Notes: generated from the letters alone by a model not told the origin. 64,000 nt of DNA from Pseudodesulfovibrio indicus (GCF_001563225.1 NZ_CP014206.1:2910001-2974000), one strand, 5' to 3'. Shown: positions 43,674 to 52,072, counted from the stretch's first letter. Made by a program: numbers and translations.

Positions 43674-44747
43674 TCAGTTCTTGATGCCGAGTCTGTCTTT
43701 CAGACGTTGGGTTGCGCTCCTGCCATGAGGGACAACCCCGGTCATTTGCCCGGCTTTGGTGGCAAGCGCACCAATTCCTTTGCCGTGCATTGTTCCCAAT
43801 CCGGCAGACATTGCCGCTGCTTTGCCGCCGCCCATGGACAATGCGCCAGCGATCCCGGAGGTGCTACCGGCCATGGCGTTCGTGAGGCCAGCAGCCAGAT
43901 CAGGAGTCTTAAGCGTGATTGCAAAGCAAATGAAGCACCACACAAAAAGACCGAGAAAGTCTGCCGTGAAATTGAGCATTGTCGTATCGTATGTGGTCAT
44001 TTTGTAAACAGATTGGCTTATTCCTGCGTAGCAAACTGCGACAACGAGGGCTGTAAATATAGCAACAAGTGCATAGTTAAAGAGCATCTTTGCCCAACTA
44101 AAGAAAATACCTCTTGTCTCTTTGAAACAGCCAAGAATTAAGACGATACCGCCCACATAAAAAAGAAGCCACATGAGGAAGTAGCTCATAATAAACATGA
44201 ATACGAAACAGCAATACATTGCACCGTATGCCAAAATTAACATTAGGATTGCAAAAACATCTACAAGGAGAAGAGGGTTAAACATTTTCCAACCGGATGG
44301 GAGCAAGCCTTTGCATGTCTTCATGAATTCCAGAAACATCATATCAAGGGCTGTAAAAAGTTGCGTTATATTGGTAACGTCACTGAAATAATCAGTCTCG
44401 GCAGGTTTTCCCAGGTAGCTACTTGCTTCCTGGACCTTGCTTAAAATGAATGTCAAAATATCTTCCAATAAGCCAAAAGCTGGTTTTATCACATAGTTGT
44501 AATAACCACTTGTTTCAAAAGCAAAGACATAGACGGCAGAGACTAGAATACTTGTTATAAATATGTCTTGTGAGTCTTTTCCTTCCTTCTTATTCATCGT
44601 GAACTGATATCCGACATACACTATGTAAAGCGCGAAAGCTGAACGCAGGAAAATAGAAAAGCTATCCATTAGATCGCTATACATTGATAAATAAAAACGA
44701 CTCAGACTCATACATGTGCTGTAATATATATTTGCAGAGATTGTCAT
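43674..44747 (-). CDS. TrbL/VirB6-like membrane protein
   Basis: 357 residues with about six to seven helices, for example FSIFLRSAFALYIVYVGYQFTM, VDVFAILMLILAYGAMYCCFVFMFIMSYFLMWLLFYVGGIVLILGCF and LFNYALVAIFTALVVAVCYAGIS. The C-terminal tail is Gly/Ala-rich (AMAGSTSGIAGALSMGGGKAAAMSAG), as in TrbL. TrbL/VirB6 forms part of the inner-membrane platform of type IV secretion. Order trbJ, lipoprotein, this gene matches trbJ-trbK-trbL of IncP plasmids. Low GC marks it as foreign. No ATPases or core-complex genes accompany it. Confidence 0.82.
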   Translation of the reverse strand: MTISANIYYSTCMSLSRFYLSMYSDLMDSFSIFLRSAFALYIVYVGYQFTMNKKEGKDSQDIFITSILVSAVYVFAFETSGYYNYVIKPAFGLLEDILTFILSKVQEASSYLGKPAETDYFSDVTNITQLFTALDMMFLEFMKTCKGLLPSGWKMFNPLLLVDVFAILMLILAYGAMYCCFVFMFIMSYFLMWLLFYVGGIVLILGCFKETRGIFFSWAKMLFNYALVAIFTALVVAVCYAGISQSVYKMTTYDTTMLNFTADFLGLFVWCFICFAITLKTPDLAAGLTNAMAGSTSGIAGALSMGGGKAAAMSAGLGTMHGKGIGALATKAGQMTGVVPHGRSATQRLKDRLGIKN

Positions 44748-44751
44748 TTCG

Positions 44752-45030
44752 TTACTCCATATTCTTCATGGCTTTTTCCATTGCTTCAAGAGGCGAATCC
44801 GTATTTACATCAACACCAATCTTATCAAGAGCTTTTTTTTCAAAGCGTTCATTCTTGTCAGGATTAAAAGCCTTGGAACCAGATTCGTATTTGGGGAACG
44901 GATCATCAGGGGTCGTTTTAAGATTGCTGGTCCCTTCCACGATTTTAGGGGAGGGGATTCGGTCTTTTACATCGTCTTGACCACAGCCAAAGGCGCAAAA
45001 AAGCACCAGAAGAAGCAATAAGCATCTCAT
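44752..45030 (-). CDS. TrbK-like lipoprotein (possible entry exclusion)
   Basis: 92 residues with the lipoprotein signal MRCLLLLLVLFCAFGC. The mature part is polar and acidic. It stands between trbJ- and trbL-like genes, the place of trbK, which encodes the entry-exclusion lipoprotein of IncP plasmids. Sequence similarity to TrbK itself is not evident, so the call rests on position, size and lipobox. Its last 25 residues (IGVDVNTDSPLEAMEKAMK) resemble the end of the TrbJ-like protein. Confidence 0.65.
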   Translation of the reverse strand: MRCLLLLLVLFCAFGCGQDDVKDRIPSPKIVEGTSNLKTTPDDPFPKYESGSKAFNPDKNERFEKKALDKIGVDVNTDSPLEAMEKAMKNME

Positions 45031-45038
45031 GTTTATGC

Positions 45039-45887
45039 CTAAAGTCCTTGGTTGATAACTTTGTCCATTGCGTCCAGGGCCGAGTCAGAGTTTACGTCTA
45101 CTCCGTAGGAGTTGATAACTTGGACCTCATACCGAAACTTCTCATAGTTGCTTTCGAGCTCTTTGAGCTTTTCCTGACGCGCCTTGATTGAACCCTCGGT
45201 CACGCCCTCGTATTCCAGTGAGGCCATGGTTTGCTGATAGCGAGAGTCCATGGCCATCATTTCTTGGAGCACCGAGAGGATTTCGAACAGGAGCCGGTTG
45301 TTCAGGTCCATGGCGTCTTTCTCGCTGCCGGTCTCGTCGATGTCCCTGGCTAAATTTTGAGCCTTTTCGATACGCCCACCCATGTCCTGGGTGGTTTTTT
45401 CGGTCTTATCCAAAAGGTCTTTAAGCGCGAGCTGGCGCATGTCGAATTGCCGATCAATGAGCTTTTTCCATTCCATTGGGTCGATATTTCGGGGGTCAAC
45501 AAAGGCACCATCCAGAAGGTCTTGAAAATCCTCCAAGTCCGGATTTGCAATCGAGTCATAAAGCCCTTTGTACTGTTCATACCGCCCCATCCACGTGTTT
45601 TTTGTGGACTCATAAAACTCTTTGACGGCCATAAGATCGTCGTAAACGCCCTTTGCCCGTTTGTAGTTGGTGTGGGCCTTGTCGTAGGTGGTCTGGATCG
45701 TGTCCGTGTACTGCTGGACCAGCTCAAGCTGTTTGAGGCCGGTCTCAAGCTGCTGAACTATGTTTTCCAGCTGTTTGGACTCGTAGATATGCGACAGGGC
45801 ATCGGACACGGCCATGCCGGAGGCGAAAGCCACAGACGTATTCAAAAGAGCCAAGGAGAAGATCGTCAGCCTAAGAGTCCGCTTCAT
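45039..45887 (-). CDS. TrbJ/VirB5-like secreted coiled-coil protein
   Basis: 282 residues with signal peptide MKRTLRLTIFSLALLNTSVAFA. The start at 45887 follows GGAGG; the longer frame to 45932 lacks a ribosome site. The mature protein is almost all helix (ESKQLENIVQQLETGLKQLELVQQY, DKAHTNYKRAKGVYDDLMAVKEF), as in TrbJ/VirB5, minor pilus-tip components. The tail SYGVDVNSDSALDAMDKV is echoed in the next gene. It is the first of the three trb-like genes. Confidence 0.82.
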   Translation of the reverse strand: MKRTLRLTIFSLALLNTSVAFASGMAVSDALSHIYESKQLENIVQQLETGLKQLELVQQYTDTIQTTYDKAHTNYKRAKGVYDDLMAVKEFYESTKNTWMGRYEQYKGLYDSIANPDLEDFQDLLDGAFVDPRNIDPMEWKKLIDRQFDMRQLALKDLLDKTEKTTQDMGGRIEKAQNLARDIDETGSEKDAMDLNNRLLFEILSVLQEMMAMDSRYQQTMASLEYEGVTEGSIKARQEKLKELESNYEKFRYEVQVINSYGVDVNSDSALDAMDKVINQGL

Positions 45888-46092
45888 GGTCAACCTCCCT
45901 CTGCTTGTCTGGTTGCCTCTGAAGACCGACAAGATGGTTCAGGGCCAAACAGACGGCACTAGTAACAAGGAGGAGCAAGGCGTGAATCGCAGAACACTTG
46001 GGGTGAATAGCTTTAAAATCAATGAACCAGTGCGGCACTATGCCGACAAAGACGGCCAGCAAAAATAATAAATTAATGATTCTATTCAGCAC
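45871..46092 (-). CDS. Small two-helix membrane protein
   Basis: 73 residues from a GTG at 46092 (MLNRIINLLFLLAVFVGIVPHW), which has GAGGG 8 nt upstream and overlaps the rep-like stop. Two helices, LLFLLAVFVGIVPHW and ALLLLVTSAVCLALNHLV, are followed by a charged tail. It overlaps the trbJ-like start by 17 bp. No family recognised; small membrane proteins are common in conjugation loci. A longer start inside the rep gene is possible but less likely. Confidence 0.5.
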   Translation of the reverse strand: MLNRIINLLFLLAVFVGIVPHWFIDFKAIHPKCSAIHALLLLVTSAVCLALNHLVGLQRQPDKQREVDHEADS

Positions 46093-47068
46093 TATCCGGT
46101 CCCTCTTTGGTCGAATACTTTTGAAACTGACATCTAATCCAATGCAACCCATCGGGGTCTGCTCCATAAAGATTGGTTCTTTTGTCATTTTTTGCAGGGT
46201 GGGTAGGACCAAGGGAGTTCCACCAATTTCGGACCTCTAGGTTTATGGCTTCAAGATCTGCATGTCGGGTCTCAAAATCCTGCACAATGAGAGGCCCCTT
46301 GGCTGTCAACGACTTAATCTGCTTGGACTTCCATTCTTTAAGCCGCTCAAAATCAGACATATCCAGCTTCCCTTTAGAAGCTTCAAGTCTAAGATAGTTT
46401 TCCAAAGGCAGTGAGTTTTCCTTGCGAAGTCGCCCATGAGATTTCACATAATCAACCTTCAATTCTATGTATCGAACCTCTTCATTCGACAAAGCAAAAT
46501 CAAAACCACCACCCACCACGATGGAAGGCGATCCTCCCGCGCTAGGTGTAGTGGTGTTTTTTTTCAGGCCCTTTTCAAGAATCTCTTTGGGTCTACTCTG
46601 TGGACCACATTGGTCTACAGGGTAGACCGGCCCTGGTTCACTAACTATACTGGATGCTGACTGTTTTTTTATCTCTGATGTACTGTGTAGACTAGTAGCT
46701 TTTAAACCGTCATTTAGGCACTCATGCCACAAGAAAACATAACGATTTGTCCTGTGATGTCTCCCATTAGGTAGAGCACCTTCATTGGTACTTTTTTCTA
46801 AAAACCTTTTAAAAACAAGAGAAGCCACACTTTTAATAGCCCCACTTCTGGATATTCCCAATGCTTCTGAAATTCTTGTGAAAGATGGATAGCAATTTCC
46901 ATCTTCGCCAGCATGTTTGCACAATCGTCCCCACACAAGTTTCTCAACAGGGGTAAGCAGTTTCGTTTTTGCCACACAATCAGGGATGTAAATCCCCCTG
47001 AAATGTCCATACGGATTAAACCGCTGCCCAGCCTTAAATGGTTGGGCTTCCTTTTCGCGTTTACTCAT
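46082..47068 (-). CDS. Replication initiator-like protein with N-terminal helix-turn-helix
   Basis: 328 residues. The start has PYGHFRGIYIPDCVAKTKLLTPVEKLVWGRLCKHAGEDGNCYPSFTRISEALGISRSGAIKSVASLV, a winged helix of the type found in plasmid/phage replication and DnaD-like proteins (Pfam HTH_36-like). The remainder has no clear motif and is rich in Glu and Lys. It is preceded by an excisionase-like gene. With the iterons 3 kb away, a Rep function is a fair inference, but a transcriptional regulator is possible. AT-rich codon use. Confidence 0.65.
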   Translation of the reverse strand: MSKREKEAQPFKAGQRFNPYGHFRGIYIPDCVAKTKLLTPVEKLVWGRLCKHAGEDGNCYPSFTRISEALGISRSGAIKSVASLVFKRFLEKSTNEGALPNGRHHRTNRYVFLWHECLNDGLKATSLHSTSEIKKQSASSIVSEPGPVYPVDQCGPQSRPKEILEKGLKKNTTTPSAGGSPSIVVGGGFDFALSNEEVRYIELKVDYVKSHGRLRKENSLPLENYLRLEASKGKLDMSDFERLKEWKSKQIKSLTAKGPLIVQDFETRHADLEAINLEVRNWWNSLGPTHPAKNDKRTNLYGADPDGLHWIRCQFQKYSTKEGPDSAE

Positions 47069-47070
47069 GG

Positions 47071-47277
47071 CTACACCATAGTCTCTCTTAAGACAGTCCT
47101 CCCTTTGGCGAACTCATCCAAAACGGAGCGCTCATAATATACCCGCATGGAAATTTTCTTGAATGCAGGCCCACCTCCACGACATCTCCATTTTTCCAAG
47201 GTCTGAGGAGCGAACTCGATTCCAAGGGTTCGCAAGTAGTCGGATGCTTCTTGCGTGTTCAGGTTTTGCTTTTCCAT
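47071..47277 (-). CDS. Helix-turn-helix excisionase/AlpA-like protein
   Basis: 68 residues with a MerR-type (HTH_17) fold: NTQEASDYLRTLGIEFAPQTLEKWRCRGGGPAFKKISMRVYYERSVLDEFAKG. This is the build of excisionases and AlpA-type activators, which control integrase direction. Its stop is 2 bp from the start of the rep-like gene, so it probably also regulates that operon. It lies between the rep-like gene and the integrase side, as expected for a recombination directionality factor. Confidence 0.8.
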   Translation of the reverse strand: MEKQNLNTQEASDYLRTLGIEFAPQTLEKWRCRGGGPAFKKISMRVYYERSVLDEFAKGRTVLRETMV

Positions 47278-47430
47278 TGCTGTCTCCTTTTGCTTTTGCC
47301 CTCATGGGCTTTGACGCTATCGGGACAGACAGAAGCTATTTGCACAGCACTTTTTTGATTCTTTTCCACCACCCTGAAATCACAATTAACCATCCTAAAT
47401 ATTTATTATTTGCAAAGTTCACAGCAATGC

Positions 47431-47464
47431 AAAGAGGCGACTAGTTTAAACTAGTCGCCTCTTT
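47431..47464. terminator. Perfect 34-bp palindromic terminator
   Basis: AAAGAGGCGACTAGTTT (47431-47447) is followed by its exact reverse complement to 47464. A and T runs at the ends let it work in both directions. It separates the 222-residue membrane-protein gene from the excisionase-rep operon; given the 17-bp arms it could also be a protein-binding site. Confidence 0.8.
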
Positions 47465-47495
47465 AAATCGGCTTTAGTGGCTTTATCTGGACAAA

Positions 47496-48164
47496 TTATG
47501 TCCAAGACTCAAACTCGACCTGCTCCCTGGTTCTAAACAATCCTCCCCCTTCTTCTGCGCACTCTCGACTAAACCTTTTGTAGGTATCGTAATGGGGCGG
47601 GAAGACTAAATCTGCTCGATAGAAATTTGGATTTCTTACAAACGCATTCAATTCCTGAACAGCTCCTCGGAGCCAACGCCCCCGCCCCTGGTCTCTTACC
47701 ATTCCTATATTAATCAGATAGGCCATAGCCACGTAGCATAGCTCCTGAGCAGACTCTAATTGCGTGCACCTACCAAGTTTACCACTGAACCATTTCAAAA
47801 GAGCATAGCCCAGATGAACTGTCCCGCGAGGGTTGGAAAGATTTTTACCATCCATCAATTTATAGAAACTGGCACAAATCAATCTGTGTTTAGTGCCATA
47901 CATGAACTGACTGACCACACTCTGTGCTGTCACAAAATACAGAATTGGAATAATAGGAGTCCACAAAAAGGATTCGGGACCAATTCTATCCAAAAAAACA
48001 TCTACAAACATAGGTATCATTGTTATTTGTGCAGCAACTATAGACAATAGTATAGACACCCACAAAGGATTCCAAAGACTCTTCGTCAAATCGACCTGTC
48101 TAATAGTATTATTAGTCAGCTCCAAAGAACAACATCTTTGCATCTCATTCTCCTCTTCAAGCAT
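47496..48164 (-). CDS. Unknown membrane protein next to the integrase
   Basis: 222 residues. Two helices near residues 33-90 (NPLWVSILLSIVAAQITMIPMFVDVF and LWTPIIPILYFVTAQSVVSQF) are followed by a soluble region rich in aromatic and Arg residues (GMVRDQGRGRWLRGAVQELNAFVRNPNFYRADLVFPPHYDTY). No recognised domain. It lies 15 bp downstream of the integrase gene on the same strand. It may be cargo of the island. Confidence 0.65.
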   Translation of the reverse strand: MLEEENEMQRCCSLELTNNTIRQVDLTKSLWNPLWVSILLSIVAAQITMIPMFVDVFLDRIGPESFLWTPIIPILYFVTAQSVVSQFMYGTKHRLICASFYKLMDGKNLSNPRGTVHLGYALLKWFSGKLGRCTQLESAQELCYVAMAYLINIGMVRDQGRGRWLRGAVQELNAFVRNPNFYRADLVFPPHYDTYKRFSRECAEEGGGLFRTREQVEFESWT

Positions 48165-48179
48165 TAGCCATATTTTTAA

Positions 48180-49325
48180 TCAACTCTTCATTAGGAGCGA
48201 TGCCGCCCGCTCACTAGCTTTCTTTTTAGTATCCGGCAAAAACTGACCATACCTCTTGGTCATGTCCCTGTCTTTATGGGTCAACAGCTCCCCAATCATG
48301 TCTAGGGAAAACTCACCGGAATTGGCAAGGGTGACAGCGTAATGGTGCCGCAATCCGTGAAATATACGGAACTCCTTAGGCAGATTGGCTTCAGCTTTAA
48401 TCCGATTCACAGCACTGCTGTTGACCCGTTGCCCACCGCCTCGACCGGGGAAAACGAACGACGATCCAGAAGCCGTCAGATCACGCCACTCAAGCTGCTT
48501 TTCAAGCAACGCGGCAACAGGGCTACTCATAGGGATGGAAACGGTTTGCCCCCCCTTGGGCTTTTTCAAGACAATCAAGGACTGCTCAAAATGCAAATCC
48601 TCGTCACGAAGCTTATAAATTTCTCCGCGGCGCATCCCCGTCAGCATCGCCAGGCGAATCATTCTGACCACATCCTTAGAGGGCCACTCATCAAGGACTT
48701 TCAGAAGTCGCTCAAGCTGTTTTGGCTTGAGATACTCAACGACCTCATTGTCACGTCTGGGCATCTTGATTTTGAAGGGAAGAGGCATGCAAAGACTGGA
48801 GCGAACGCCAAAATTAATCGTCCTCCTCAGCATCTCAAGTGCACCCCATATTGAAGCGGGCGAAAGCCCCTTCATTCTGGCCTCAATCTTTTGCACATCG
48901 AGGACAGTCAACTTCCGTACACTCATGTTCCCCAAGACCGGAGACACATGATTGTCGTAGCGCCCTTTGTCTATCTTGACGCTTTGCTTCTCAATATCTC
49001 GTGTCTCAAAATATGCTGCAGCTATCTCATCAAGCGTTCTGTTACGCTTACGCTCTTCCTGACGAATTTCTTTTTGGGTCTTGACTGATTTTCCGTGCCG
49101 AGCCTTTTTAACTCGTTCTGAGCGAAGCTCATCGGCCGTTTGGGGGTTGTACCCTTCACCCTTCCAACCGACCTTTTCCCAAATCTTCTTTCCGTCCACT
49201 TTGTAGGTGATGTAATAACAAACGTCAGGCTTGCCATCGACCCGCCGGGTACTACTCGTATACCCGTAAACTCCAGGCCAGCGATTTGGGTCAACCCGTT
49301 TTCTACTTCCAACCTTTCCTGCCAT
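48180..49325 (-). CDS. int: Tyrosine integrase of island 1
   Basis: 381 residues. An N-terminal arm-binding part (GVYGYTSSTRRVDGKPDVCYYITYKVDGKKIW) and a core-binding domain lead to the catalytic domain: Arg in LTGMRRGEIYKLRDED, Lys in KKPKGG, HGLRHHYAVTL, His-equivalent in LLTHKDRDMT, and Tyr in KRYGQF. It is complete and lies 165 bp from attR, reading inward. It should catalyse insertion into and excision from the tRNA-Pro 3' end. The short DUF4102-like arm domain is absent. Confidence 0.9.
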   Translation of the reverse strand: MAGKVGSRKRVDPNRWPGVYGYTSSTRRVDGKPDVCYYITYKVDGKKIWEKVGWKGEGYNPQTADELRSERVKKARHGKSVKTQKEIRQEERKRNRTLDEIAAAYFETRDIEKQSVKIDKGRYDNHVSPVLGNMSVRKLTVLDVQKIEARMKGLSPASIWGALEMLRRTINFGVRSSLCMPLPFKIKMPRRDNEVVEYLKPKQLERLLKVLDEWPSKDVVRMIRLAMLTGMRRGEIYKLRDEDLHFEQSLIVLKKPKGGQTVSIPMSSPVAALLEKQLEWRDLTASGSSFVFPGRGGGQRVNSSAVNRIKAEANLPKEFRIFHGLRHHYAVTLANSGEFSLDMIGELLTHKDRDMTKRYGQFLPDTKKKASERAASLLMKS

Positions 49326-49490
49326 AGCCTCTCCTTTGATACCCTATTGCTACCTAAAAGCGCAAAAAGAAGCAAATAACAACACAAAACAAGAAAGAGG
49401 AGCAAAGACAAAAATTAAAATAAGTCAATTATAACAAATTACAGCAAACTAAAAGAAACAGGAGAAAAGCATATCAAACAAGAGGAATAT

Positions 49491-49541
49491 TGCGTTCGGG
49501 ACGCAGAGATCGGAGGTTCAAATCCTCTCATCCCGACCAGA
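49491..49541. repeat. Right attachment repeat (attR), tRNA-Pro 3' end
   Basis: Identical over 51 bp to 34777-34827. A terminator of the same sequence type follows at 49548-49578 (stem AAGGGTTTACGGA/TCCGTAAACCCTT). This piece lacks the 5' half of the tRNA and so is not a working gene. Confidence 0.9.
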
Positions 49542-49581
49542 CAAAACAAGGGTTTACGGAGATACTCCGTAAACCCTTTTG

Positions 49582-50028
49582 AATTTTGCTGCCGCACAGC
49601 TCTCCATACGGCGGGACGAGGCGGTCGAACAACAACGTTAATCCGACAACGTATCAGATTCGTAATCAGCAGGTTGCGGGTTCAAATCTCATTTCTTGCT
49701 CCACTGAAAGAACCCCCTTGCCGTAATCCGAGGGGGTTCTATTGGGTGGGCATTTCCGCCTCGACCAGCAGTGCATTATGGGGATAGCCATACGGCGCGC
49801 AAAAGCTGGCCGCTCCAATATCCCGATTGGACAAACGTGCGGAACCGGATTTTTCTCTGGGAATCGCTCCTTTGTTTCTCCCCACCCATGGAGGCTCCCC
49901 ATTGCGGGCGATGCGCAGGGCGTTGGCGTGCGAGCGTCTCGGTTCCGCTCCTTTCCGGCGGAGGCGGCGACTATGCCGTTGACCATAAGAATCAATTGCA
50001 GTATCAATGTAAGTGTAAGAGGATTCTA
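49582..50028. other. Gene-free stretch after attR with a tRNA-like remnant and a hairpin
   Basis: 49642-49703 aligns with the remnant at 34929-34990: it has TTCGTAA in an anticodon-like place, GGTTCAAATCTCATT and an encoded CCA at 49701-49703, but the T and acceptor arms do not pair. AGAACCCCCT (49709-49718)/AGGGGGTTCT (49731-49740) is a strong hairpin after it. The remaining 290 bp to the next gene show no convincing frame. Confidence 0.55.
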
Positions 50029-51294
50029 ATGATGAGCGACACCCCCCTTGACGAGCCACGTCTCTGTGCCTCCATTCCCATCGAGGATATCCGCAGTTTC
50101 CTGGATGATTTTCCGGCCCTGCTGTGGCGCATCGAGATTGCCCGCTCGCGCATCGAATTTCTCAACGACTATCCGCTGCAACCCCTGGGCGACAGCGCGC
50201 GCCTCTTCCTGAAGAACCGGGCCTTCCGCAAACAGATGCTCCTGCCCGAGGACTCGCACCTGCTGGACAAGTTCCTGGACGCGGTGAGCCAGGGAAAAAC
50301 CATGGCCACGGTCTTTCGCGTGCACACCCCGAACGACTCCATCATGTGGCTCAAGCTCACCGGAGCGGTGAACTCGTCGGACCCGCGCTACTACTACGGC
50401 TACCTCCTGGACGTGGGGGACACCGTGAACGTCATCCGCGACATCCAACGGAGCGAAGAGGCATCGCGGAACCGCATCGACCACGTCCCCACCCCGATCA
50501 TCCTGTTCAACCACCAGTCCCTGCGCCTGCGCCAGGCCAATGCCGCGGCCTGCCACCTGTTCGGCCTGCCCAACGCCGCCACCGGACGACTCCCCCATTT
50601 TTCCGAAATCTCGCTCCACCCCGTGGACAACCTCGGGGCCATTCTCAACGACCTGCCCACCCACCCCTGGAACGGGGTGTTCGAATTCAGCACCACCCAG
50701 GGCGAACCGTTCAGGGCCGAAACCGAGTTGCGCTGGGTTCCCTGGAAGCAGACGGCACTGGTCCGCATGTCCGTGACCCCGATCTCGGACAACAGGAAGG
50801 ACGAGACAAAGCTGAGCGAGAACGTCCGGGCCGCATTCGAAAACGCGCCCGACCTGTCCGCCATGCTGGGCCAGGCCCTGGAACATCCCGACATCAGCAA
50901 GCGGTGCAACGCCATCATGCTGTCGTGCATCTGCGCCAGGAACAACGTGGTCCAGGTGTACGGTACGGGCGCGCCCCTGGCGAACATGGCCCAGGGCGAG
51001 AAATTCTCCTACCGGGGAACCATCGCCGAAGACATCGCCCGGTTCAATCTCGACCACCTGGTGGTGGACGAGACCATGGACAGCATCAAGCCCATTGACT
51101 GGGCGCTGTTCATCCCGCACGGCATCCATTCCTATTATGCCAAGCCCTTTTACATGGACGGCGAGCTGCAGACCGTGCTCATCCTCTGTTCCACCGAACC
51201 CGAACGGTTCGTGGACGTGAAGCCGGAAAGATTCGACACGATCCTGAGTTCCCTGAACGAGGCGATCAACGCCCTGCGCAAGAAAAAAAGCTGA
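50029..51294 (+). CDS. PAS/GAF-like sensory protein without an output domain
   Basis: 421 residues, start MMSDTPLDEPRL preceded by AGAGG. Residues about 20-140 look like a degenerate PAS domain (FLDDFPALLWRIEIARSRIEFLNDY, ending YYYGYLLDVGDT), about 150-270 a second PAS (VPTPIILFNHQSLRLRQANAAACHLFGLPN), and 280-415 a GAF-like part with several Cys (MLSCICARNNVVQVYG, YYAKPFYMDGELQTVLILCS). No kinase, GGDEF or HTH part follows. It could sense a ligand and act by protein contact. First gene of island 2, separated by about 180 bp from exbB. Confidence 0.65.
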   Translation: MMSDTPLDEPRLCASIPIEDIRSFLDDFPALLWRIEIARSRIEFLNDYPLQPLGDSARLFLKNRAFRKQMLLPEDSHLLDKFLDAVSQGKTMATVFRVHTPNDSIMWLKLTGAVNSSDPRYYYGYLLDVGDTVNVIRDIQRSEEASRNRIDHVPTPIILFNHQSLRLRQANAAACHLFGLPNAATGRLPHFSEISLHPVDNLGAILNDLPTHPWNGVFEFSTTQGEPFRAETELRWVPWKQTALVRMSVTPISDNRKDETKLSENVRAAFENAPDLSAMLGQALEHPDISKRCNAIMLSCICARNNVVQVYGTGAPLANMAQGEKFSYRGTIAEDIARFNLDHLVVDETMDSIKPIDWALFIPHGIHSYYAKPFYMDGELQTVLILCSTEPERFVDVKPERFDTILSSLNEAINALRKKKS

Positions 51295-51425
51295 CCTTTC
51301 GCGAAGCAGGCCTTGAACACCGCCCCTGGCTGGGGTAGGGTACAGTCGACGTCCGCGCCAGCCCCCAAGCGGCACGCCGCTTTCCACTGCCGACCTCGGC
51401 CTATCCCCACATCCGCCGACATCGA

Positions 51426-51459
51426 CAGTGAGTTTATTGTTTGTCATTAAAACTCACTG
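51426..51459. promoter_or_regulatory. Inverted repeat just upstream of the exbB-like gene
   Basis: CAGTGAGTTT (51426-51435) and AAACTCACTG (51450-51459) are exact reverse complements separated by 14 bp, ending 13 bp before the ATG at 51473. No T run follows the right arm, so an operator or leader hairpin is more likely than a terminator. Confidence 0.55.
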
Positions 51460-51472
51460 ACGGAGTCAACCT

Positions 51473-52072
51473 ATGCATATCCTTGAACAGGGTGGTTTCA
51501 TGATGTGGCCCATCCTCGCGCTCTCCATACTGTCGCTGGCGGTCATTGCGGAACGGTTTCTCGCCTTCACCACCCGCCGCTTTCCCTCCCCGGAGAAACT
51601 CGCTCCGGCCTTCGCCCTCTACCGGAAAAACGACCCCGAATCCGCCCTCAGGCACATCGAGGACGTCGCCCCGTTCTATGTCCCGCTCTATGCCGCGTTT
51701 TTCAACGACCGCCCCCTGCCGCAAAAGGAAAAGGTCATCCTGCAAACAGGCGAAGCCCTGCTCTTCACCCTGCAACGCCGGCTGGAATTCCTCGCCACGG
51801 TGGCCACGGCCGCCCCGCTCATGGGACTGCTCGGCACGGTCATCGGCATGATCTCCACCTTTTCCAACCTGTCCGCCTCGGGAAACGTGGACATCACGCT
51901 TCTGGCCAGCGGGATATGGCAGGCCCTGCTGACCACCGCCGCAGGCCTGGCCGTCGCCATCCCCGCGCTCCTGGCCCACCGCTGGTTCTGCAACCAGTAC
52001 GACAAGACCGCCTACCGCATGCAGCACGCGGCAAACCAGTTTCTGAACGGCCCGCAAGAGGAGGAGGCATGA
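51473..52072 (+). CDS. exbB: ExbB/TolQ/MotA-family proton channel protein
   Basis: 199 residues with three helices: MMWPILALSILSLAVIAERFLAF, LEFLATVATAAPLMGLLGTVIGMISTF and GIWQALLTTAAGLAVAIPALLAHRW. The APLMGLLGTVIGM motif with its conserved Pro and Gly is the family signature. It forms the pentameric inner-membrane motor that powers TonB. The stop overlaps the exbD-like ATG by 4 bp. No tolA/tolB/pal genes accompany it, so ExbB is more likely than TolQ. The set is expected to energise an outer-membrane receptor not in this window. Confidence 0.88.
   Translation: MHILEQGGFMMWPILALSILSLAVIAERFLAFTTRRFPSPEKLAPAFALYRKNDPESALRHIEDVAPFYVPLYAAFFNDRPLPQKEKVILQTGEALLFTLQRRLEFLATVATAAPLMGLLGTVIGMISTFSNLSASGNVDITLLASGIWQALLTTAAGLAVAIPALLAHRWFCNQYDKTAYRMQHAANQFLNGPQEEEA

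Larger units (their letters stand above)
34777..49541. mobile_element. Island 1: integrated mobilizable plasmid-like element at tRNA-Pro
   Basis: The 14.7 kb between the identical 51-bp repeats has lower and uneven GC content and carries, from left to right, cargo genes, a decayed integrase, relaxase and mobC with oriT, 21-bp iterons, trbL-trbK-trbJ-like genes, a rep-like gene, an excisionase-like regulator and an integrase next to attR. Integration at a tRNA 3' end with reconstitution of the tRNA is standard for tyrosine-integrase elements. Only three mating-pair genes are present, so it should be mobilizable and not self-transmissible. Confidence 0.88.

Noticed and set aside
49491-49541. 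Second tRNA-Pro gene
   Set aside because: Only the 3' half is present; the 5' acceptor and D arm are replaced by island DNA.
50026-51447. 473-residue minus-strand frame
   Set aside because: Antisense to the PAS/GAF-like gene, which has a ribosome site and plausible domains.
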